From Bradyrhizobium sp. AZCC 2176 (lineage in GTDB: Bacteria; Pseudomonadota; Alphaproteobacteria; Rhizobiales; Xanthobacteraceae): 64,000 bases of DNA. How positions within the stretch are numbered: position 1 is the stretch's first letter; each line of letters starts with the position of its first letter. The notes beneath the pieces were generated by a model. The model saw nothing but the letters and a program-made list of their open reading frames with translations. It was not told the origin of the DNA and ran no database searches. Below, piece by piece: positions 16,288 through 23,135 of the stretch. A program made the translations under genes and the position numbers. The stretch is taken from NCBI RefSeq assembly GCF_036924645.1, contig NZ_JAZHRX010000001.1:2108001-2172000 (forward strand), given 5' to 3'.

Positions 16288-19200
16288 ATGACGCTCACAA
16301 CCAGGCTTGCCATCGCTATGGTTGCGCTGGTCGCGATCGCGGTTACCGCGGTCGGATGGCTGAGCTATCGCAACCTCGAACAGGCGCTGCTGCAGCGGGC
16401 CCGCGACCGCATCGAGACGCATTCGCGGCAGGTCGCGACCGATCTCGAATACTACGCGGCCAGCGCGACCGGAGATGTTGCGGGCTTTCGTTCGGCGGTG
16501 GCGCTAAATGGACTGGTCCGCGCCCGCCAGGCGGGCGGCATCGATCCGATCGACGGCGTCTCCGAAAAAACCTGGCGCGACCGGATCGCATCGCGTTTCG
16601 CGGCGGAACTCGAAGCCAAGCCCACCTACGCGATGTTTCGGATCATCGGCCTCGACGACGGCGGCCGCGAGTTGGTCCGCGTCGACCGCAATGGACCGAA
16701 CGGCACGGTGCGCATCGTTTCCGAAGCCGCCTTGCAGAAGCGAGCCGACCGCGTCTACTTCCAGGAAACGATCCGGCTCGGTCCCAACCAAATCTACGTC
16801 TCGCCGCTGGATCTCGGTCGCTTCAATGGACTGATCGAGGAGGTGCACCGGCCGACAATTCGCGTCGCGACGCCGATCTTCGCGAACGACGGCAAACTGT
16901 TCGGCATTTTCATGGTCAATGTCGACATGCGGCGCGCGTTCGACCGTGTCAGATCATCGGTGTTGCCCGGCGAGACGATCTATGTCGTCAACCAGTCAGG
17001 CGACTATCTCATTCATCCGGATCGCTCGCGGGAATTCGGCGCGCTGCTCGGCAAGCCGAATGATTGGAAAGCAGACTTCCCTCATCTGGCGTCGCGGGCA
17101 GGAGCAAAGCAAGGCAGTGCCGAGATCGTACCGGACCATACCGCCCGATCCAACGGGATCGCGTTTGCACCCGCCATCCTAGCCGGTTCCGAATGGGCTG
17201 CGGTGATCGAGACCACCCCTAACGCCGTGATCATGGCGCCGGCTGCGAGCATCAGGAACACCTCCCTTCTGGTCGGCGCGATCGCGGTGTTGTCAGCTGC
17301 CATGCTGGCGCTGCTGATCGCGAGGTCGCTGACCCGGCCGATCGTCCGGCTGACCGAAGCCGTTCAGGGGGTGGCCCGCAAGGGGAAGGTCGCCATTCCG
17401 GTCGACGCAGGCGGCGAGACCGGCGTGCTCGCGCGCGCGTTTGCGCAAGCGATCGAGGAAGTGAATGCGAAAACGGTTGCGCTCGAACAGGAGGTCCAGG
17501 AGCATCGTCGCACCGTAGCGGCGCGCGACCATCATGCCGAGCGGGAACGGCTGTTCAGCGCGGCGGTCGAGTCCTCCAACGACGCCATCATCACGATGTC
17601 GCTCGACGGCACCATCACCGGCTGGAACTCGGCGGCGGAGCGGCTGTTCGGATACAGCGCGGCGGAAGCCGCGGGCAACAACATCACGCTGCTCGTGCCC
17701 GAAGATCGGCTGCCGGAGCTGCAGGATGCGCTGCGCCGGATCGGCTGGGGCGAAAGCATCGAGCACAGTGAAACGGAGCGGATGCGAAAAGGCGGCCAGC
17801 GGATCGAAGTCTCGCTCAGCATCTCCCCGATCAAGTCGCCCTCAGGCGCGACCATCGGCATCTCGAAGGTGGCGCGCGACATCACCGAAATCAACAAGAC
17901 CAGGCAGGTGCTGCGGCAGCAGACCGAAGAGCTTCGCCGCATCTTCGAGACCTCGCAGGATCTGATCATGGTGATGGATTGCCGCGGATTCCTGGTTCAG
18001 ATCAGCCCGAGCTGCGAGGCCATATTGGGTTATCGGCCGGCGGAAATGATCGGCCGCAGTGGCGAGGATTTCATTCATCCCGACCATCTTGAGACCTCCC
18101 GCCAGGAAATGCGCGCGGCACGGCGCGGGCAGCGCCCGAAGATTTCCGATACGCGCTGCATCCACAAGGACGGGCGGGAGGTGTGGCTGTCATGGCTCGG
18201 AACATGGTCCGAGCCGGCCAAGCGCTTCTTCTTCGTCGGCCGCGACATGACCGAGAGCCGGCTGGCGCAGGAGGCGCTGCGCGAAAGCGAACGACTGGCG
18301 CGCGGCATCGTCAACACGGCGCTCGATGCCTTCGTCCAGATCGACGAGCAGGGCTTCATCCGGGAATGGAATGCACAGGCCGAAAATATCTTTGGATGGT
18401 CGCGCGATGAAGCGCTCGGGAAGAACGTGTTCGAACTGATGGGCCAGCCGGACGGGCAAGGCCCTCTCAAGAAAGCCCTGCAATCCTTCCTGCTTTCCGG
18501 CAACGAGGTGGTCCGTCAGCCCCGCCGCGAACTCGAGATAAGGCGACGGGACGGAAAGAAAATCACCGCGGAGCTGAGCATCGCCGCGCTGAGGACGCGC
18601 GGTGGCTTCGTCTTCAACGGATTCGTCCGCGATCTCACCGACAGGATCGCGGCCGAGGAGCGGATCAGACAGGCCGAGAAAATGGAGGCGATGGGCCAGC
18701 TCACCGGCGGCATCGCGCACGACTTCAACAATATCCTGACCGTGATCACGGGAACGATCGAAATCCTGGCCGATGCCGTCAAGGGCGAACCGCAGCTTGC
18801 CGCCATCACGCGAATGATCGACGAGGCCGCCTCGCGCGGCGCCGACCTCACCCAGCACCTGCTCGCGTTCGCGCGCAAGCAGCCGCTCGAACCGAAGGTA
18901 ACCGACGTCAACACGCTGATCATCGACACCGCGAAACTGCTGCAGCGGACGCTCGGCGAGCATGTCGAGATCGAATCCGTGTTCGATGAAGAGGCCTGTC
19001 CGGCGATCGTCGATCCCAATCAGCTCGCCACCGCGATCCTCAATCTGGCCCTCAACGCCCGCGACGCGATGCCTGACGGCGGCAAGCTGATCATCGAGAC
19101 CGGCTTCGTCGTGCTCGATGACAATTATGCGCGGATGCACAGCGACGTCCGGCCCGGCCGCTACGCGATGATCGCGGTGAGCGACACCGGGAACGGCATC

Positions 19201-19794
19201 CCGGCCGCGATGCTCGACAAGGTATTCAATCCGTTCTTCACGTCGAAGGGTCCCGGCAAGGGCACCGGCCTTGGGCTGAGCATGGTATACGGCTTCATCA
19301 AGCAATCGGCCGGCCACATCATGATCTACAGCGAGGAAGGCCACGGCACGACGATCAGGATGTATCTGCCGCCGGCCACGGGCGCATTGCCGGCGGCCGA
19401 ACTGTCACTGGCGCCGGCCGTCGAGGGCGGCCACGAAACGATTCTGGTGGTGGAGGACGACAAGCTGGTGCGCGACTACGTTTTGGCGCAACTGCATTCG
19501 CTCGGTTACGTCACGCTGGATGCGGCGAACGCGACCGAGGCGCTTGCGCTGGTCCACGCCGGGCATGCGTTCGACCTGCTGTTCACCGACGTGATCATGC
19601 CCGGCATGAACGGCCGCCAGCTCGCCGACGAAATATTGAAGGTCAAGCCCGGCCTGAGCGTGTTGTTCACCTCGGGCTATACCGAGAATGCCATCATTCA
19701 TCACGGCCGGCTCGACGAAGGCGTATTGCTGCTCGCCAAGCCCTACCGGAAATCGGATATGGCGATCATGATCCGCAAAGCGCTCGCCGATTGA
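16288..19794 (+). CDS. membrane-bound hybrid sensor histidine kinase (Cache-HAMP-PAS x3-HisKA-HATPase-REC)
   Basis: The 1168-aa protein starts with a membrane segment (LAIAMVALVAIAVTAVGWLS). A periplasmic Cache-like sensor of about 290 residues, a second membrane segment near 325-345 and a HAMP linker follow. Then come three PAS domains, seen from the repeated starts DAIITMSLDGTITGWN, DLIMVMDCRGFLVQISPS and DAFVQIDEQGFIREWN. The phospho-acceptor is His811 in GGIAHDFNNILTVITG. The ATPase shows NLALNARDAMP, DTGNGIP and GKGTGLGLSMVYGF. The C-terminal receiver has Asp1101 in FTDVIMPGMNG. It probably feeds the receiver protein encoded upstream and/or the FixJ-like protein encoded downstream. Confidence 0.9.
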   Translation: MTLTTRLAIAMVALVAIAVTAVGWLSYRNLEQALLQRARDRIETHSRQVATDLEYYAASATGDVAGFRSAVALNGLVRARQAGGIDPIDGVSEKTWRDRIASRFAAELEAKPTYAMFRIIGLDDGGRELVRVDRNGPNGTVRIVSEAALQKRADRVYFQETIRLGPNQIYVSPLDLGRFNGLIEEVHRPTIRVATPIFANDGKLFGIFMVNVDMRRAFDRVRSSVLPGETIYVVNQSGDYLIHPDRSREFGALLGKPNDWKADFPHLASRAGAKQGSAEIVPDHTARSNGIAFAPAILAGSEWAAVIETTPNAVIMAPAASIRNTSLLVGAIAVLSAAMLALLIARSLTRPIVRLTEAVQGVARKGKVAIPVDAGGETGVLARAFAQAIEEVNAKTVALEQEVQEHRRTVAARDHHAERERLFSAAVESSNDAIITMSLDGTITGWNSAAERLFGYSAAEAAGNNITLLVPEDRLPELQDALRRIGWGESIEHSETERMRKGGQRIEVSLSISPIKSPSGATIGISKVARDITEINKTRQVLRQQTEELRRIFETSQDLIMVMDCRGFLVQISPSCEAILGYRPAEMIGRSGEDFIHPDHLETSRQEMRAARRGQRPKISDTRCIHKDGREVWLSWLGTWSEPAKRFFFVGRDMTESRLAQEALRESERLARGIVNTALDAFVQIDEQGFIREWNAQAENIFGWSRDEALGKNVFELMGQPDGQGPLKKALQSFLLSGNEVVRQPRRELEIRRRDGKKITAELSIAALRTRGGFVFNGFVRDLTDRIAAEERIRQAEKMEAMGQLTGGIAHDFNNILTVITGTIEILADAVKGEPQLAAITRMIDEAASRGADLTQHLLAFARKQPLEPKVTDVNTLIIDTAKLLQRTLGEHVEIESVFDEEACPAIVDPNQLATAILNLALNARDAMPDGGKLIIETGFVVLDDNYARMHSDVRPGRYAMIAVSDTGNGIPAAMLDKVFNPFFTSKGPGKGTGLGLSMVYGFIKQSAGHIMIYSEEGHGTTIRMYLPPATGALPAAELSLAPAVEGGHETILVVEDDKLVRDYVLAQLHSLGYVTLDAANATEALALVHAGHAFDLLFTDVIMPGMNGRQLADEILKVKPGLSVLFTSGYTENAIIHHGRLDEGVLLLAKPYRKSDMAIMIRKALAD

Positions 19795-19823
19795 TGACGG
19801 CGCCGCCGCGTCCGGCGCAGACT

Positions 19824-19882
19824 TGATCCGACACGCGCTTGATCCGACGCAGAGATGATCCGACACACCGAGATGATCCGAC
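19824..19882. repeat. four short direct repeats (TGATCCGAC) between convergent genes
   Basis: TGATCCGACAC or TGATCCGACGC occurs at 19824, 19840, 19856 and 19874, a period of 16-18 nt. It is followed by the inverted form GGATCA at 19893. The array lies between the convergent hybrid kinase and FixJ-like genes. Its role is unknown; slippage expansion or a protein-binding array are both possible. Confidence 0.55.
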
Positions 19883-19943
19883 GCATTGCGTTGGATCAGG
19901 CTTGCCTGCGATCAGGCCTGTGTGCCTGCAATCAAAGCTCCAA

Positions 19944-20585
19944 TCAAACCTGACCCTGACGCTGGGTAGTCATCACGATCCGGACCAGGTCGGCGGCATT
20001 TCGCGCGCCGAGCTTCTTCATGATATTGGCGCGGTGATCCTCGATCGTGCGCGGGCTGATCCCGAGATGCCGCCCCGCTTCCTTGTTGGAAGCGCCGGCG
20101 GTGAACTGTTCCAGCACCTCGCGTTCGCGCCGCGTGAGCGGTTCGCGTCCGGGAAAATGCAGGGTTGCAATCCGCGATGGCGCGTTTTGCGCCTGCCGGC
20201 GCACGTAAGCCTCGATCGCCTCATCGAGCCGCGCCACGATTTCGCTGCCGCGAAACGGTTTTTCGATGAAGTCCAGCGCGCCGCTCTTGATGGCGCTGAC
20301 CGCCATGGCGATGTCGCCCTGCCCCGAGATCATGAAGATCGGCGCGGGGTAATCCTCACCATGAAGCTCTTTCAGGATATCGAGGCCGGACTTCCCGGGG
20401 ATATGCACATCGAGCAGGATGCAGGATGGCGTCCGGGTTCGCGCAACCGCCAGCAGCGCGGCGCCGTCGGCGAAACAGATGACCTGATAGCCACCTGCCG
20501 TCAGGACCATCGACAGCGTGTCGCGAACGGCAGGGTCGTCATCAACTACAAAGATCTCCCCACGGGAGGGGGCTTTTTCAGCCAT
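19944..20585 (-). CDS. FixJ/NarL-type response regulator with LuxR HTH
   Basis: The 213-aa protein has an N-terminal receiver with acidic residues VVDDDP, Asp59 in LLDVHIPGKSG and Lys in FIEKPFRG. A C-terminal LuxR-type HTH follows, with LTRREREVLEQF, SNKEAGRHLGISPRTIEDHRANIM and KKLGARNAADLVR. The overall layout is that of FixJ. A CCGTA-N4-TACGG palindrome lies 68 nt upstream of its start and may be an autoregulatory site. It is convergent with the hybrid kinase, a likely partner. Confidence 0.88.
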   Translation of the reverse strand: MAEKAPSRGEIFVVDDDPAVRDTLSMVLTAGGYQVICFADGAALLAVARTRTPSCILLDVHIPGKSGLDILKELHGEDYPAPIFMISGQGDIAMAVSAIKSGALDFIEKPFRGSEIVARLDEAIEAYVRRQAQNAPSRIATLHFPGREPLTRREREVLEQFTAGASNKEAGRHLGISPRTIEDHRANIMKKLGARNAADLVRIVMTTQRQGQV

Positions 20586-20630
20586 GTTCCATCGTCCATG
20601 CGTGGTTGAATGTGACGCACACTCGGATAA

Positions 20631-20666
20631 CGGTATTCAACTCCATACCGGACCGTATTTGTACGG
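20631..20666. promoter_or_regulatory. intergenic inverted repeats, including CCGTA palindrome site 1
   Basis: In the divergent space between the FixJ-like gene and a small plus-strand ORF, CGGTAT-N8-ATACCG (20631-20650) is followed by CCGTATTTGTACGG (20653-20666). The second motif recurs five more times between 25.9 and 30.4 kb, always between signalling genes. It is 61 nt before the plus-strand start and 68 nt before the minus-strand start, a normal position for an operator. Confidence 0.6.
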
Positions 20667-20726
20667 GACCACAGCTTAACGCACAAGTAGCAACGCGCCC
20701 CTAGAAAATGACTGAGGAGTGCACCC

Positions 20727-20969
20727 ATGCAGAATGGAGCAGGCGACGGCGTCGCACAGGCGCCCTACGACCAGAATGACGGCTACCGCGCCGTGGTTTC
20801 GGACCTCGTTAGCCTGGTCGAGCACGTCCAGAACAGCCTGCGGCTGATCGAACAGATGATCGCAAAGGAAACCTCACTGGAAACTTCACCGGAAACTTCG
20901 CCTGGCAGTTCCGAAAGTTCCACCAACTTTTCAATTCCGATGGGATCGAAACGGGCTCTGGATTTCTAA
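20727..20969 (+). CDS. small hypothetical protein with Glu/Thr/Ser repeat tail
   Basis: An 80-residue ORF with a good ribosome site (TGAGGAG, 8 nt before ATG). Residues 20-47 look helical and amphipathic (VVSDLVSLVEHVQNSLRLIE). They are followed by a degenerate repeat (ETSLETSPETSPGSSESS) encoded by tandem copies of an ACTGGAAACTTC-like unit. No family is recognised. The strong ribosome site and the upstream palindrome argue for a real gene. Confidence 0.55.
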   Translation: MQNGAGDGVAQAPYDQNDGYRAVVSDLVSLVEHVQNSLRLIEQMIAKETSLETSPETSPGSSESSTNFSIPMGSKRALDF

Positions 20970-20984
20970 GCGGCACAATCGACC

Positions 20985-21305
20985 TCAGTGCATCGCCTCT
21001 TCGGCCTTCGAAGCACCCGGCCGCTTCTTGGCGTGCTTGCCCCTCAGGAAGCGGATGTCCATTTCCGTGCCGTTGACGCGAACGAGCTCGCACCGGCGAT
21101 AGGCGAGGCCGGTTGACGACAGCAGCAGGAAGAACTCCTTGAGATTGAGGCCCTGAATGGAGCCTTCCACGGTCAGCGTGGCGTCGGTGTCCGAGATCGC
21201 GTTGAGTTGGCAGTCTCTGCGCCAGGTTCCGTCGATCGCCATGATGCAGACATCATAGCCCCGGCTGAATGTAACCCGCTCCGCGCCTTTGCTGTCCTCC
21301 GTCAT
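20985..21305 (-). CDS. PilZ-domain-like protein
   Basis: This 106-aa protein has the spacing of a PilZ domain. An Arg-containing start (RVTFSRGYD) is followed by short beta strands (DCQLNAISDTDATLTVEG, EFFLLLSSTGLAYRRCELV and MDIRFL). The canonical RxxxR and DxSxxG c-di-GMP motifs are degenerate (RDCQLNAISDTDA), so ligand binding is uncertain. It is the last gene of the che operon, 3 nt after cheR, and probably links chemotaxis signalling to c-di-GMP or motor control. Confidence 0.65.
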   Translation of the reverse strand: MTEDSKGAERVTFSRGYDVCIMAIDGTWRRDCQLNAISDTDATLTVEGSIQGLNLKEFFLLLSSTGLAYRRCELVRVNGTEMDIRFLRGKHAKKRPGASKAEEAMH

Positions 21306-21308
21306 CGC

Positions 21309-22181
21309 TCACCGTCCCGCCATCGCCGCGATTTTTGGCATCGACACTGCGGCCAGCGGAGACGCGGCACGCGCGCCGCTCGGCCGATAGAGACCGCGCT
21401 TGTCCGGGAACGGCTTGAAGACATCCGTCAGGCCGACGACGGTTTCCGCCGCGCCCAGCACCAGGAAGCCATCGCCTTCCATCGCCTTGGCGAGACGGCC
21501 GAAGATACTGATCTTGGTGTCCTGATCGAAATAGATCAGGACGTTCCGGCAGAAGATGACGTCGAAGACGCCGAGCTGGGAGAAATCGTGCAGCAGGTTC
21601 AGTTGCCGGTGCTGAACCATGGCGCGCAGCTCCGGGCCGATCTGCCAGAGCTCGCCGTTCTGCCTGAAATACTTGACCAGCAGTTGAATCGGAAGGCCGC
21701 GCTGCACCTCGAACTGGCTGTAGACGCCCGACTTCGATTTCTCGAGCACTTCCGTGGACAGGTCGGTCGCGATGATTTCGATGCGCCATCCGGCAAGCAC
21801 CGCGCCCATTTCCTTCAGCGACATGGCAAGCGAATACGGCTCCTGGCCGGTCGAGCCGGCAGCGCACCATATCCTGATGCTCTTGCGGTTGGCGCGCGCC
21901 TTTAACATCTCCGGCATGATCGTATCGCGAAAGTGTTCGAACGGCACCTTGTCGCGGAAGAAGAAGGTTTCATTGGTGGTCATGGCTTCGACCACCTGGG
22001 CAATGATCGACGACGACCCGGCCTTCATCTTCTGCACGAGTTCGCCGATACCAGGCACACCGCATTTGCGCGATAGCGGCAGCAGACGGCTTTCGATCAG
22101 ATATTGCTTGTCTGCCGACAGGTCGAGGCCGGAATGATCCTTCAGGAGCTTACGCAGATACTCATAGTCTGGCGGGGTCAC
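21309..22181 (-). CDS. cheR: CheR-type chemoreceptor methyltransferase
   Basis: The 290-aa enzyme methylates glutamates on chemoreceptors using S-adenosylmethionine. The N-terminal helical domain (LLKDHSGLDLSADKQYLIESRL) and the motif TTNETFFFRD are followed by the SAM site RIWCAAGSTGQEPYSLAM, then IIATDLSTEVLEKSK and FDVIFCRNVLIYFD. All are standard CheR features. The start is GTG at 22181 with GAGAGG upstream. No cheB is found in the operon or window. Confidence 0.9.
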   Translation of the reverse strand: MTPPDYEYLRKLLKDHSGLDLSADKQYLIESRLLPLSRKCGVPGIGELVQKMKAGSSSIIAQVVEAMTTNETFFFRDKVPFEHFRDTIMPEMLKARANRKSIRIWCAAGSTGQEPYSLAMSLKEMGAVLAGWRIEIIATDLSTEVLEKSKSGVYSQFEVQRGLPIQLLVKYFRQNGELWQIGPELRAMVQHRQLNLLHDFSQLGVFDVIFCRNVLIYFDQDTKISIFGRLAKAMEGDGFLVLGAAETVVGLTDVFKPFPDKRGLYRPSGARAASPLAAVSMPKIAAMAGR

Positions 22182-22209
22182 GGGGGCCTCTCAGGGCAAG
22201 CGGATAAGA

Positions 22210-22599
22210 TTAAACCGGGCTCTGTTCCGTGAACTCGATCAGGCCGACTTCCAGAAACTTCGCCGCGACGATGTCCCGGTCGAACGGCTTCATGATGTAT
22301 TCGTTCGCACCGGCATCCAGCGCGCGCGAAATATGATCCATGCCGTTTTCGGTGGTGCAGAACACCACCTTGGGCACATCGCCGCCGGGCAGGCGGCGCA
22401 GATGGCCGAGGAATTCGTAGCCGTCCATGACAGGCATGTTCCAGTCGAGCAGGACGGCTGTAGGCATGGCGCTCCTGCAGGCCTCGAGCGCCTGCTCACC
22501 GTCCTCGGCCTCGGTGATCTGAAAATCCATTTCTTCCAGGATGCGGCGTGCGATCTTTCGCACGACGCTGGAGTCATCGACCACGAGACAGGTTTTCAT
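22210..22599 (-). CDS. cheY: CheY-like response regulator
   Basis: The 129-aa receiver has Asp52 in LLDWNMPVMDG, acidic pair VVDDSS and Lys in IMKPFDRD; Thr of the FCTTEN strand is present. It lies between cheW and cheR in the operon, so it should be phosphorylated by the downstream-facing CheA system and act on the flagellar motor or a competing sink. The CheA of this operon has its own receiver as well. Confidence 0.88.
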   Translation of the reverse strand: MKTCLVVDDSSVVRKIARRILEEMDFQITEAEDGEQALEACRSAMPTAVLLDWNMPVMDGYEFLGHLRRLPGGDVPKVVFCTTENGMDHISRALDAGANEYIMKPFDRDIVAAKFLEVGLIEFTEQSPV

Positions 22600-22628
22600 T
22601 TTGAGGCCTCCTTGCTTGACGAGCGGCG

Positions 22629-23102
22629 CTACGCTGCGAGGGTTGTTTTCGGCACGATTTCGAGAACGCGATCGACGTCGAGGACGACCATGAGCTGGCC
22701 GTCGAGACGGTGGACGCCGCCGGCGAGCTTGGCCATGCGGGGATCGAGGTTGACGGGGTTTTCCTCGCGGCCGTTATCGTGGAGTTTCAGGACCTCGCCG
22801 ATCTGGTCGATCAGGAGGCCGTAGGACTCGCCGCGCAGATCGACGCCGACCGCCATCGGCGGCTTGCCGTCGTCGTTCCTGGGCAGGCCGAGGCGGGCGC
22901 GCATGTTGACCACGGTGACGATGCGGCCGCGCAGGTTGAGCACGCCGGCGATCTCGGCGGAGGACAGCGGCACCCGGGTCAGCCGTTCCGGCATGAACAC
23001 GTCCTGCACCCGCGAGATCGGCAGGCCGAACAATTGCCCGCCGATCACGGCGGTGACGTATTCGGCCACGGTGCCCTCGATGGTCTCGGTCTTGGTTGTC
23101 AT
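22629..23102 (-). CDS. cheW: chemotaxis coupling protein CheW
   Basis: The 157-aa protein is a single CheW SH3-like domain with GGQLFGLPISRVQDVF, AGVLNLRGRIVTVVNMRARLG and VDQIGEVL-like segments. It couples chemoreceptors to the CheA encoded 33 nt upstream. Short gaps to cheA and cheY support one operon. Confidence 0.9.
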   Translation of the reverse strand: MTTKTETIEGTVAEYVTAVIGGQLFGLPISRVQDVFMPERLTRVPLSSAEIAGVLNLRGRIVTVVNMRARLGLPRNDDGKPPMAVGVDLRGESYGLLIDQIGEVLKLHDNGREENPVNLDPRMAKLAGGVHRLDGQLMVVLDVDRVLEIVPKTTLAA

Positions 23103-23135
23103 GGTCTTGCTTCCTTATGCCCCGGCCAAGCCCGC

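Noticed and set aside
18190-19344. 384-codon minus-strand ORF opposite the hybrid kinase
   Set aside because: Shadow frame; the kinase motifs on the plus strand are unmistakable.
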